64,000 nt of DNA, from the NCBI RefSeq assembly GCF_001729745.1, contig NZ_CP017186.1:1178001-1242000 (forward strand), given 5' to 3'. The translations under genes and the position numbers were made by a program. This DNA comes from Enterobacter hormaechei subsp. hoffmannii. Its GTDB lineage: Bacteria > Pseudomonadota > Gammaproteobacteria > Enterobacterales > Enterobacteriaceae. Position 1 is the stretch's first letter, and each line of letters opens with the position of its first letter. The notes beneath the pieces are model-generated. The model made no database searches, had not been told where the DNA came from, and saw nothing but the letters and a program-made list of their open reading frames with translations. Shown one piece after another: positions 30,455 to 38,710 of the stretch.

Positions 30455-30919
30455 TCAGAGAATAATGCGCATCAGCAGCATGGCTAAGAAAGCGTTGACC
30501 ACCGAGAGGGCGATCATCAGCGGAATACGTTTGGCGCGGGTGCCAATCACCCCCAGAATGCGGCCCAGGTACTGCACCTGCGAGCCCATCAGGTAGATGG
30601 CGGGCGCCAGGATCGCCAGGTGCTCGCCGGTGAGGATGCCTTTATCAAACAGGCCGATGGCAACGCCGATCCCGCCGCCCATCGACATCCAGCCGCCAAT
30701 CAGCACGGCGGCCGCTTCGCCCGGCAGGCCAAACAGGCCCATCAGCGGGGAGAAGATCGTGCCCAGCCCTTTCAGCGCGCCGGTAATTTCCAGCGCCTTG
30801 ATGATGATAAAGGCCATCACCACGTTGGGCAGCGTGCTGCTGGTGGCAATGCTCCAGCCTTTGCGCGCGCCTTCGATAAACACATCGGTAATGACGGGAT
30901 TGGACTGTGGGGCACTCAT
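30455..30919 (-). CDS. YjiG-like inner-membrane protein
   Basis: 154-aa protein with about four hydrophobic segments, similar to E. coli YjiG (LPNVVMAFIII, FGLPGEAAAVLIGGWMSMGG, APAIYLMGSQVQ). This family carries the nucleoside-recognition 'Gate' fold found in transporters. It overlaps the upstream yjiH-like gene by four bases and ends seven bases before the M20 peptidase. In E. coli yjiG and yjiH lie next to the isoaspartyl dipeptidase gene iadA, so pairing with a peptidase is recurrent. Confidence 0.8.
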   Translation of the reverse strand: MSAPQSNPVITDVFIEGARKGWSIATSSTLPNVVMAFIIIKALEITGALKGLGTIFSPLMGLFGLPGEAAAVLIGGWMSMGGGIGVAIGLFDKGILTGEHLAILAPAIYLMGSQVQYLGRILGVIGTRAKRIPLMIALSVVNAFLAMLLMRIIL

Positions 30920-31611
30920 GCGGCGTCTCCTTTATGGGTAAACGTCAGGATCAGGCGCAGCAGATTGGCGCCGACAATTTTCATGATAAACATCACCGCG
31001 ATACAGGCCCCGATGGAGGTGGGCACCGCCGCCGTGCCGTCAACGGCGAGCAGCGTGAAGAGGATCGCCCCGGAAGAGAAAAAGTTGGTGATCATCGCCC
31101 CGGCGGAGAACTGGAACATGGCGAAAACGTCTTTCTCTTTTTCGCTGATTTGCCCTTCATCAGAGAGATTACGGGTAAGCGACGCGCCCACGTCGGTACT
31201 TTGCAGGCTGCCAATCAGCGCCAGCCCGGTGGTGCCAGGGATCCCCAATAGCGGGCGCAGCAGAGGAGTTAAGAGTTTGCGCGCGGCACGCAGGGCGCCA
31301 TAGTGCTCCAGCACGTTGATCATCCCCAGCGCGAACATCACCGCGGGAATTAAACCGAGCGCGAAGAGAAACCCGTCCATCGCGCCGCTGCCGCCGGTGC
31401 CGCGAAAGGCGCTGCTGGCTGTGGTTAACGTACCGTCATCCAGACTGGCTTTGCTGACCACTTTGCCAAATGCGCCGTTGAGGGTGGTGAAATCAAAGAC
31501 GCCGTACCACTCTGGTCCGCCTAACAGACCCGAGAAGAAAACGGCTGCAAACGCCAGCGCGAAGTACGCGCCCGGCCCGACCTGACTATCCTGAGGTACT
31601 GAACTGGTCAT
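30916..31611 (-). CDS. YjiH-like inner-membrane protein (nucleoside-recognition domain)
   Basis: 231-aa membrane protein with five or six hydrophobic segments and the Gate-domain stretch GFLFALGLIPAVMFALG; GSLQSTDVGASLTRNLSDEG forms a conserved loop. First gene of the three-gene operon. With the YjiG-like protein it probably forms one two-part transporter; the substrate is unknown. A palindrome at 31674-31689 lies about 62 bases upstream. Confidence 0.78.
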   Translation of the reverse strand: MTSSVPQDSQVGPGAYFALAFAAVFFSGLLGGPEWYGVFDFTTLNGAFGKVVSKASLDDGTLTTASSAFRGTGGSGAMDGFLFALGLIPAVMFALGMINVLEHYGALRAARKLLTPLLRPLLGIPGTTGLALIGSLQSTDVGASLTRNLSDEGQISEKEKDVFAMFQFSAGAMITNFFSSGAILFTLLAVDGTAAVPTSIGACIAVMFIMKIVGANLLRLILTFTHKGDAA

Positions 31612-31674
31612 ATCCTTTTCCTTGTATGCACGCGATTGCGCAGGATCATTCTGGCGAGGTTATGGCCAAAAAAA

Positions 31675-31688
31675 ATGATACAAATCAT
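31675..31688. promoter_or_regulatory. FNR/CRP-like palindrome upstream of the yjiH-like operon
   Basis: ATGATACAAATCAT, inside the perfect 6-4-6 palindrome AATGAT-ACAA-ATCATT (31674-31689), fits the FNR box TTGAT-N4-ATCAA at 8 of 10 positions. It lies in the gap between the yjiH-like operon and cstA. The regulator is an inference. Confidence 0.4.
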
Positions 31689-31879
31689 TCCGTAAGGCGG
31701 TGTCTGGCCGAAAAAGGTAAAAGTGTGAACGGTGACGCTACGAAAGTGATCGGCTTAACAATGTGGTGTAAATGTCTGGTTTGACCACGCATTATTGCGT
31801 TTCAAAGTTGTTAAATTTTATCCGTTGTTCTAGAAACAAAATGTAACATCTCACTGTTTCACAACAACGGATAACCATT

Positions 31880-33985
31880 ATGAACAACTCAGGGAAATAC
31901 CTTATATGGGCAGGGCTCTCCGTTGTGGGAGCCTTTGCCCTGGGCTACATCGCCCTCAACCGGGGGGAGCAGATCAATGCGCTCTGGATCGTGGTCGCCT
32001 CCGTCTGCATTTATCTGATCGCATACCGTTTTTATGGCCGTTATATCGCGAAGACGGTACTGGGCGTAGACGGCACGCGCATGACGCCGGCCGTGCGTCA
32101 TAACGATGGTCTGGACTACGTGCCGACCGATAAAAAAGTGCTGTTCGGTCACCATTTCGCGGCGATTGCCGGGGCAGGCCCGCTGGTGGGACCGGTACTG
32201 GCCGCGCAGATGGGCTACCTGCCGGGGATGATCTGGATCCTCGCGGGGGTGGTGCTGGCGGGCGCGGTGCAGGACTTCATGGTGCTGTTCGTCTCCACCC
32301 GTCGCGACGGTCGTTCGCTGGGTGAGCTGGTGAAAGAGGAGATGGGGGCAACTGCCGGGGTGATTGCGCTGGTGGCGACCTTTATGATCATGGTCATCAT
32401 CCTCGCGGTGTTGGCGATGATCGTGGTGAAAGCCTTGACCCACAGCCCGTGGGGAACCTATACCGTCGCCTTCACCATTCCGCTGGCGCTGTTCATGGGG
32501 ATCTACATTCGCTATCTGCGTCCGGGACGCATTGGTGAAGTTTCAGTCATTGGCCTGGTGTTCCTGGTGTTTGCTATTATCTCCGGCGGCTGGGTGGCGG
32601 AAAGCCCGACCTGGGCACCGTTCTTCGACTTCACCGGCGTGCAGCTGACCTGGATGCTGGTGGGCTACGGCTTCGTGGCGGCGGTGCTGCCGGTATGGCT
32701 CCTGCTGGCCCCGCGTGACTACCTCTCTACGTTCCTGAAAATTGGTACCATCGTCGGGCTGGCGATCGGCATTCTGATTATGCGCCCGACCCTGACCATG
32801 CCTGCCCTGACCAAATTCATTGACGGCACCGGCCCGGTCTGGACCGGTAACCTGTTCCCGTTCCTGTTTATCACCATCGCCTGTGGGGCAGTGTCTGGCT
32901 TCCATGCGCTTATCGCCTCCGGGACCACGCCGAAGATGCTGGCGAATGAAAATCAGGCCTGCCTGATTGGCTATGGCGGCATGCTGATGGAATCCTTCGT
33001 GGCGATTATGGCGCTGGTCTCGGCCTGTATTATCGACCCGGGCGTGTACTTCGCGATGAACAGCCCGATGGCGGTACTGGCCCCGGCCGGCACTGTTGAC
33101 GTGGTCGCCTCTGCCGCGCAGGTGGTGAGCGGCTGGGGCTTTGCGATCACCCCTGATACGTTGACGCATATCGCTAACGAGGTCGGCGAGCAGTCGATTA
33201 TCTCCCGTGCGGGCGGGGCGCCGACGCTGGCGGTGGGTATGGCCTACATCCTGCACGGTGCGCTGGGCGGGCTGATGGATGTCTCGTTCTGGTATCACTT
33301 CGCCATTCTGTTCGAGGCGCTGTTTATCCTGACGGCGGTGGATGCCGGTACGCGCGCGGCGCGCTTTATGTTGCAGGATCTGCTGGGGGTGATCTCCCCG
33401 AATCTGAAACGTACCGATTCACTCCCGGCTAACCTGCTGGCGACGGCACTGTGCGTGCTGGCGTGGGGCTACTTCCTGCATCAGGGCGTGGTCGATCCGC
33501 TGGGCGGGATTAACACCCTGTGGCCGCTGTTCGGTATCGCCAACCAGATGCTGGCGGGCATGGCGCTGATGCTTTGTGCCGTAGTCCTGTTCAAGATGAA
33601 GCGCCAGCGTTACGCATGGGTGGCGCTGGTGCCAACGGCGTGGCTGCTGATCTGTACCCTGACAGCAGGCTGGCAGAAAGCCTTCAGCCCGGACAACAAG
33701 GTGGGCTTCCTGGCCATTGCCAACAAGTTCCAGGCGATGATCGACAGCGGCAAGATCCCGGCGCAGTACACCGAATCTCAGCTGTCCCAGCTGGTGTTTA
33801 ACAACCGTCTGGACGCCGGGCTGACCATCTTCTTTATGGTGGTGGTTGTGGTGCTGGCGTTGTATTCTCTGAAAACCGCGCTGGCGGCGTTGAAAGTCGA
33901 CAAACCGACGGCGAAAGAGACGCCGTATGAGCCAATGCCTGAGAACCTGGACGAGATTGTCACCCAGGCGAAAGGGGCGCATTAA
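31880..33985 (+). CDS. cstA: Peptide/pyruvate transporter CstA
   Basis: Carbon-starvation protein A, 701 aa as in E. coli, with about 16-18 membrane spans; the family transports pyruvate and has been linked to peptide uptake. The conserved GHHFAAIAGAGPLVGPVLAA (near 93-112) and AVSGFHALIASGTTPK segments identify it. ACGGA (31867-31871) just before the start is the only Shine-Dalgarno-like sequence and also fits the ANGGA core bound by CsrA, which represses cstA in E. coli. ybdD follows after a large palindrome. Confidence 0.95.
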   Translation: MNNSGKYLIWAGLSVVGAFALGYIALNRGEQINALWIVVASVCIYLIAYRFYGRYIAKTVLGVDGTRMTPAVRHNDGLDYVPTDKKVLFGHHFAAIAGAGPLVGPVLAAQMGYLPGMIWILAGVVLAGAVQDFMVLFVSTRRDGRSLGELVKEEMGATAGVIALVATFMIMVIILAVLAMIVVKALTHSPWGTYTVAFTIPLALFMGIYIRYLRPGRIGEVSVIGLVFLVFAIISGGWVAESPTWAPFFDFTGVQLTWMLVGYGFVAAVLPVWLLLAPRDYLSTFLKIGTIVGLAIGILIMRPTLTMPALTKFIDGTGPVWTGNLFPFLFITIACGAVSGFHALIASGTTPKMLANENQACLIGYGGMLMESFVAIMALVSACIIDPGVYFAMNSPMAVLAPAGTVDVVASAAQVVSGWGFAITPDTLTHIANEVGEQSIISRAGGAPTLAVGMAYILHGALGGLMDVSFWYHFAILFEALFILTAVDAGTRAARFMLQDLLGVISPNLKRTDSLPANLLATALCVLAWGYFLHQGVVDPLGGINTLWPLFGIANQMLAGMALMLCAVVLFKMKRQRYAWVALVPTAWLLICTLTAGWQKAFSPDNKVGFLAIANKFQAMIDSGKIPAQYTESQLSQLVFNNRLDAGLTIFFMVVVVVLALYSLKTALAALKVDKPTAKETPYEPMPENLDEIVTQAKGAH

Positions 33986-33996
33986 CATTACCAAAC

Positions 33997-34078
33997 CCCC
34001 TCACCCCAGCCCTCTCCCCAAAGGGGAGAGGGTGTTAAAGTTCCCTCTCCCCTTTGGGGAGAGGGTCAGGGTGAGGGG
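33997..34078. repeat. Double GAGGG-type palindrome between cstA and ybdD
   Basis: Two 36-base units, 33997-34032 and 34043-34078, are inverted copies of each other (34 of 36 positions) and each is itself a hairpin around CCCCAAAGGGG. The whole 82 bases could fold as one long stem or two hairpins. It lies inside the cstA-ybdD operon, ending 21 bases before the ybdD start. Confidence 0.85.
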
Positions 34079-34099
34079 AATACAAACGAGAAACTGATT

Positions 34100-34297
34100 A
34101 TGTTCGACACCCTTTCCAAAGCAGGTAAATACCTGGGCCAGGCCGCTAAAATGATGATTGGCGTGCCGGATTACGATAACTACGTCGAGCATATGCGCGT
34201 CAACCACCCGGACCAGACGCCGATGACCTACGAAGAGTTTTTCCGCGACCGCCAGGACGCCCGTTACGGCGGCAAGGGCGGGGCGAAGTGCTGTTAA
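34100..34297 (+). CDS. ybdD: YbdD/YjiX family small protein
   Basis: 65-aa protein, DUF466 family, with the hallmark [12 protein letters not shown] and [17 protein letters not shown] and a C-terminal CC. Members always follow cstA or btsT and are thought to assist these pyruvate transporters; the mechanism is not established. Its stop overlaps the end of the convergent antitoxin gene by four bases. Confidence 0.92.
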   Translation: MFDTLSKAGKYLGQAAKMMIGVPDYDNYVEHMRVNHPDQTPMTYEEFFRDRQDARYGGKGGAKCC

Positions 34298-34698
34298 CCC
34301 TCTTTCGGTAAATAGAGGCTGATTTGCTCCTGCTTGCAGCCATAAATTGCCGCCAGCTTTTCGCGTGTGCGCTTTTGCGGACGGGAGTCCAGCGCTTCCA
34401 GCTGTGATACGGCGGACTGACTGATGCCAAGCTTCTCCGCCACCTCCTGCTGGGACATACCGCGTAAAATGCGCCAGGCGGCCTGTAGGCTGACGTTCTC
34501 GTTATGCATGATGTCGCACACTTCACCCGGTAAACCTACGTTATCGTAGATGTCTGATTCGTAAGGGATGTCTTCCCAGTCGTTTTCATCATCGTCATCG
34601 TACTCAAGCATGGCTAAACGCATGCGAAAATATTCACCGTAGGGTATGACAACATACTGTTTTTTTCCTTCTTCATCCTTGATGAACTGAATAGTCAT
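34294..34698 (-). CDS. Helix-turn-helix antitoxin (XRE type)
   Basis: 134-aa antitoxin. The N-terminal half is acidic ([16 protein letters not shown] near 30-45) and suits toxin binding; the C-terminal half holds a helix-turn-helix ([20 protein letters not shown], about 83-102). The start at 34698 ([11 protein letters not shown]) is preceded by GAGGAG; an upstream in-frame Met at 34716 would cover that site. It begins inside the last 26 bases of the toxin gene, so the pair is translationally coupled, toxin first. Confidence 0.85.
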   Translation of the reverse strand: MTIQFIKDEEGKKQYVVIPYGEYFRMRLAMLEYDDDDENDWEDIPYESDIYDNVGLPGEVCDIMHNENVSLQAAWRILRGMSQQEVAEKLGISQSAVSQLEALDSRPQKRTREKLAAIYGCKQEQISLYLPKEG

Positions 34699-34975
34699 AT
34701 TCCGTATGCTCCTCATGAAGGTAGGTAGTGGTTGTCCGGCGTTTTACTGCCACTACGTAGCAGATATCACCCGGCGGATCCCCGAAGGTGTAAATGACCC
34801 TGTAATCACCTAATCGCAACCTGTAGTGGTTTTCGGGAGAAGATAATTTCTTGATATCCGCGACAGGTGATGTTTTATCATCCATCTTCTCCAGCCTGAA
34901 TTTAATGCGGTTCTGATATCGCGTATCGATTTTAGAAAATTGCTTCTCTGCTGTTTTTGACCACACGATCTTCAT
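34673..34975 (-). CDS. RelE/ParE-family toxin
   Basis: 100-aa predicted mRNA interferase. The fold is recognisable from VWSKTAEKQFSKID at the N-terminus, the KKL...NHYRLRLGDYRVIYTF strand block (about 49-72) containing the Arg residues typical of RelE active sites, and VVAVKRRTTTY near the end. It starts at 34975 after GGAGG. It forms a type II system with the overlapping antitoxin. Confidence 0.85.
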   Translation of the reverse strand: MKIVWSKTAEKQFSKIDTRYQNRIKFRLEKMDDKTSPVADIKKLSSPENHYRLRLGDYRVIYTFGDPPGDICYVVAVKRRTTTTYLHEEHTEYDYSVHQG

Positions 34976-35115
34976 CCGTACCTCCACTGTACGCCCACAC
35001 AAAATATAAGGAAATAATAAGACTATTAGATAAATTCCGAATTTCTTATGGGGTACTGTAGAGCGGAAAAAAAGCGCAGGTAAGAGGCAAAACGCAAACC
35101 GTCGAGGCGGCTCGA

Positions 35116-35141
35116 AAAGGCCTCTGCTGGGCGACAGAGGC
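35116..35141 (-). terminator. Probable terminator downstream of the SDR gene
   Basis: On the minus strand GCCTCTG and CAGAGGC form a 7-bp stem followed by CTTTT, 18 bases past the SDR stop codon. Confidence 0.55.
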
Positions 35142-35158
35142 TTGCAGGAAAATTGCGA

Positions 35159-35902
35159 TCAGGCGTTCAAACCGCCATCCACGTCCAGACCGGCGCCGGA
35201 AATTTGCCCGGCTGCCGGGCTGGCAAGGAAGGTGACCGCCGCCGCGACGTCTTCCGGCTGGCCGTAATGGCCCAGGGCAATAAGCTGACGCTGTGAGTCA
35301 GCCTGTTCACCGTCCTCCGGGTTCATATCGCTGTTGGTCGGGCCGGGATGAACCAGGTTGACGGTAATGCCGCGCGGGCCTAAATCGCGGGCCAGACCCC
35401 GGGTAAGGGAGTTTAGGGCCGATTTGGTCATCGAGTAGACGGCGATCCCCGGCTGCGCCACGCGGTTCGCCAGACAGCTGCCGATGTTGATGATGCGTCC
35501 GCCGTCAGACATATGCACCAGCGCTTCCTGAATGGCGATCACCACGCCGCGGATATTGACGTTGATCAGAGCGTCGATGTCCGCCAGTGTCATGGACTCC
35601 AGCGGGCCGCCGCGTGCAATCCCGGCGTTATTGACAAGAATATCCAGCCCGCCGAGGGAGCGCGCCGCCTGCGTGACCGCATCCTGAATCGCCTGCGCGC
35701 TGGCACTGTCGGCCTGAATCGCCTCGCCGTGTCGCCCCAGCGCGTTGATTTCATCGACGACCTGCTGGGCTTTATCGACGGATTTTTCGTAGGTGATAAC
35801 CACATCGGCACCGGCGCGTGCCAGCGACAGCGCAATTGCCCGACCCAGCCCACGACTGGCGCCGGTGACCAGCGCCTTTTTACCTGTTAAATCGATCTGC
35901 AT
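35159..35902 (-). CDS. Short-chain dehydrogenase/reductase
   Basis: Classical SDR oxidoreductase (247 aa). Cofactor motif TGASRGLG is at about 13-20, NNAGIARGG follows, and catalytic YSMTK lies near 156-160 with Ser in NIGSCLANR. The C-terminus DVDGGLNA is typical. It resembles sugar- and quinone-type SDRs such as BdcA, but the substrate cannot be fixed. It is alone in its transcription unit between the toxin-antitoxin pair and hcxA. Confidence 0.8.
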   Translation of the reverse strand: MQIDLTGKKALVTGASRGLGRAIALSLARAGADVVITYEKSVDKAQQVVDEINALGRHGEAIQADSASAQAIQDAVTQAARSLGGLDILVNNAGIARGGPLESMTLADIDALINVNIRGVVIAIQEALVHMSDGGRIINIGSCLANRVAQPGIAVYSMTKSALNSLTRGLARDLGPRGITVNLVHPGPTNSDMNPEDGEQADSQRQLIALGHYGQPEDVAAAVTFLASPAAGQISGAGLDVDGGLNA

Positions 35903-35959
35903 GATGACCTCGTTGCAAGAGTGGAGAGAATCATCATTAGGTATAGCCCGTCGGCGCGA

Positions 35960-37048
35960 TTAACGGCTGAAGGATTCCACCTTCTCAAACGCGGCGCGCA
36001 GAACGTCAGGGCTTAACGTAATCGGTAAAAAGTGAATCGACTCCACCGGGCGCAGGGTGTGAGCAATGACCTTGTCCAGCTCGTCGCGGTTATGGATATC
36101 GACCTCCAGCGCGCGAAGCGTGGTCGGCAGGTTAAAACGCTGGTATGCCGCCACCAGCTGCGCCAGCACGTCCTCCTGACCGAGCAGGGCGCTCTGCACC
36201 AGAATGCCGTAGGCCACCTTGGTGCCGTGGAGGTATTTTTCCGTCTGCGGCAGCACGGTTAAGCCGTTGTGCACCGCATGTGCCGCCGCCACGCGGGTAT
36301 AGCGTTCGCCCAGACCGCCGACCATACCGCCACCGGCGATAACGGCGTCCACCACGTCCCGAAACGCCTGCGTCTGGTCGCCGCGCTGCTGGTCGGCCAG
36401 CGCCTCTTCGCTGCGCTCCAGCAACACGTCGCGGATCGCCAGCGCACCGTTCAGGCCAAGACGCACGGTCAGCGGCAGGTTTTCCGGTTCAGGGGCGAGT
36501 ACCGCCGCTTCGTACCACTTCGCCAGCGTATCGCCGATGCCTGCCAACAGGTATTCCGCCGGGGCGTTAAGGATGATTTGCGGCTCCACCAGCACCAGAT
36601 AGTTGGCGTCGTCAAAAATCTCAAACTGTAGCGCCTGCCCGGCATCGTTGTACCACACGGAGAGCGGGGTCCACGCCGCGCAGGTGGCGGCGATGGTGGG
36701 AATGCCCACGAACGGCACGCCCAGACGACGCGCCACGGCCTTGACGGTATCCATTACCGCACCGCCGCCCACGCCAATCACCACGCTGGCTTCACCACCC
36801 GACGCGTTCACCAGATGAGTGACGTCACGCTCGCTGCAATGGCCCTTAAACAGCAGATGTTTTGCCCCCGTCGCGTTAAAACTCTCCGGCAGATAAGGGC
36901 GTGCGCCCTCGATAGCCCGCTCGCCGTAGATCCACACCGCGCGGGAAAGCTGTTCCGGAGTAAAGAAATCATCCAGGTGCGCAAGGCTTCCCGGATGAGA
37001 GAAGTAGTTCGCCGGGCCGGGCACGACGCGGATATCGGTGTTGCTCAT
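35960..37048 (-). CDS. hcxA: Hydroxycarboxylate dehydrogenase HcxA (YbdH)
   Basis: Iron-type alcohol dehydrogenase / glycerol dehydrogenase family, 362 aa, the length of E. coli YbdH. Cofactor-site GVGGGAVMDTVKA is near 92-104 and the metal-binding part includes GIGDTLAKWYEA, AAAHAVHNGL and KYLHGTKVAYG. The E. coli enzyme reduces 2-oxoacids with NADPH. The start at 37048 (MSNTDIRV) matches the family. It is divergent from the ABC transporter operon across a region with MetJ-like boxes, hinting at a role with methionine-derived oxoacids. Confidence 0.9.
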   Translation of the reverse strand: MSNTDIRVVPGPANYFSHPGSLAHLDDFFTPEQLSRAVWIYGERAIEGARPYLPESFNATGAKHLLFKGHCSERDVTHLVNASGGEASVVIGVGGGAVMDTVKAVARRLGVPFVGIPTIAATCAAWTPLSVWYNDAGQALQFEIFDDANYLVLVEPQIILNAPAEYLLAGIGDTLAKWYEAAVLAPEPENLPLTVRLGLNGALAIRDVLLERSEEALADQQRGDQTQAFRDVVDAVIAGGGMVGGLGERYTRVAAAHAVHNGLTVLPQTEKYLHGTKVAYGILVQSALLGQEDVLAQLVAAYQRFNLPTTLRALEVDIHNRDELDKVIAHTLRPVESIHFLPITLSPDVLRAAFEKVESFSR

Positions 37049-37083
37049 GAAGTTGTCCTTTTTTAGCAAGCGCTAACCCGATG

Positions 37084-37107
37084 TTATGTCTGGACATCCG
37101 GATGGCT
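37084..37107. promoter_or_regulatory. Possible tandem MetJ boxes between hcxA and the ABC operon
   Basis: Three contiguous 8-base units (TTATGTCT, GGACATCC, GGATGGCT) each match the met box AGACGTCT at 5 of 8 positions. Weak alone, but MetJ binds arrays cooperatively and two stronger arrays lie elsewhere in this island. Confidence 0.45.
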
Positions 37108-37207
37108 AATAATATTTCGCTTTATCTTATGCCTTTTCCGTCGTTGTCAGTCAACCGGAGCTGTGAAAAATTCGCTAAATCAGAAGAGTAATAAAGGATT
37201 TACGCGG

Positions 37208-38710
37208 ATGGTTTCCAGTCGCCTTGAGATGCGCGGTATCAGCCTGGCCTTTTCCGGCTTTCAGGCCCTGTCGCGCGTGGATTTCACCCTGAATGGCGGG
37301 TCGGTGCATGCGCTGACCGGCGCCAACGGCGCGGGAAAATCGACGTTGATGGCGGTGCTGTGTGGGACGCACGATCGTTATGAAGGCGAAATCTGCATTA
37401 ACAATCAGCCGGTAAGCATCCGCGAGCCGCTGGACGCCAAACGGCTGGGTATCCACCTTGTGCAGCAGGAGGTGGACGTGGCGCTGATCCCCGGGCTGAG
37501 CATTGCGGAGAACATTATGCTCGACCAGCTGGCGCAGCCGGGACACCGCTACAGCTGGCGCGCGATTCGTCAGCAGGCGCGGCAGGCGCTGGCGCAGCTG
37601 GATGTTTCGCTGGACGTTCGCCGTTCCATCGACAGCTGCACGCTGGCTGAAAAGCAGCAGATTTTGCTGGCGCGGGCGCTCTCGCACCACTGCCGTTTTC
37701 TCATTCTCGATGAGCCCACCGCGCCGCTGGACGCGCACGAAAGCGAGCGTCTGTTTGCGGTAGTAAGACGTCTGCAACAGCAGGGCATCGGCGTGGTGTT
37801 TATTTCTCACCGCATTCACGAGCTGAAGGCCATCTGCGACACCCTGACGGTGCTGCGCGACGGCAGGCTGATTGAGTCCGGCCCGATGGCGGATCTGAGC
37901 GGAGAGGAGATCGTCGAGAAGATGCTCGGCCACGAGCTGAGCGATATCTATCCGCCCCCGCGACCGCCGCACGGCGAAGAGACGCTGCTGCGCGTCGACG
38001 GGCTTCACGACGATGTCCTGTTGAAAGACATCTCCCTGCACCTGCGCCAGGGCGAAATCCTCGGCATTGCCGGGCTGGCGGGGGCGGGGAAAACGGAACT
38101 CTGCAAGGCGCTGTTTGGCGCCAGCAAAAGCCGCGTGGCGCGCGGCGAGCTGAACCATCAGGCCTGGAAACCGCGCGATCCGGCAGACTCGGTGCTACGC
38201 GGTCTGGCGCTGGTGCCGGAGGAGCGGCGCAAAGAGGGCATTTTTATCGACGAGCCGGTGAGCATGAACCTTGCCGTGTGCGCCGATAACAGTTTCTCGC
38301 GCTGGAGCCTGTTTGGTCATCGTCAGGCGTGGCGCTGGGCGGAAGAGGTGATTGCCCGCGTCGGCGTGCGCACGCGCGGGCCGGGGCAGGTGCTGCGTCG
38401 GCTTTCCGGCGGTAACCAGCAGAAGGTCGCCATCGGGAAATGGCTGCGCAATGACGCCAGCGTGCTGATATTCGACGAGCCGACCAAAGGCGTGGACGTG
38501 AAGGCCAAAACCGATCTGTTTCAGCTGATCGACGGCCTGGCGCGCGAGGGCAAAGGGGTGATTTACGCCTCGGGTGAATTTGCCGAGCTGGTCGGTCTGT
38601 GCGACCGCATCTGCGTGCTGTGGGACGGGCGCATCGTGGCGGAAATCGCCGGGGGAGAGGCCCGGGAAGAAACACTACTTTATTATTCAACCGGAGGAAC
38701 GGCGTCGTGA
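37208..38710 (+). CDS. Sugar-type ABC importer ATPase (double domain)
   Basis: 500-aa RbsA/MglA-type protein with two nucleotide-binding domains. The first has Walker A GANGAGKST (about 38-46) and ILDEPTAPLD; the second has GLAGAGKTE, signature LSGGNQQK and IFDEPTKGVD. The start at 37208 has AAGGA upstream; an earlier GTG at 37163 is too close to GGAG to be likely. It is first in the operon with the permease (overlap GTGA) and binding protein. Context with mtnK, mtnA and MetJ-like boxes suggests methylthioribose or a related methylthio-sugar as substrate. Confidence 0.85.
   Translation: MVSSRLEMRGISLAFSGFQALSRVDFTLNGGSVHALTGANGAGKSTLMAVLCGTHDRYEGEICINNQPVSIREPLDAKRLGIHLVQQEVDVALIPGLSIAENIMLDQLAQPGHRYSWRAIRQQARQALAQLDVSLDVRRSIDSCTLAEKQQILLARALSHHCRFLILDEPTAPLDAHESERLFAVVRRLQQQGIGVVFISHRIHELKAICDTLTVLRDGRLIESGPMADLSGEEIVEKMLGHELSDIYPPPRPPHGEETLLRVDGLHDDVLLKDISLHLRQGEILGIAGLAGAGKTELCKALFGASKSRVARGELNHQAWKPRDPADSVLRGLALVPEERRKEGIFIDEPVSMNLAVCADNSFSRWSLFGHRQAWRWAEEVIARVGVRTRGPGQVLRRLSGGNQQKVAIGKWLRNDASVLIFDEPTKGVDVKAKTDLFQLIDGLAREGKGVIYASGEFAELVGLCDRICVLWDGRIVAEIAGGEAREETLLYYSTGGTAS

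Noticed and set aside
31724..31739. TGTGA at 31724-31728 as a CRP site for cstA
   Set aside because: The right half-site (ACGCT) does not match TCACA, so the site cannot be supported although CRP control of cstA is known in E. coli.
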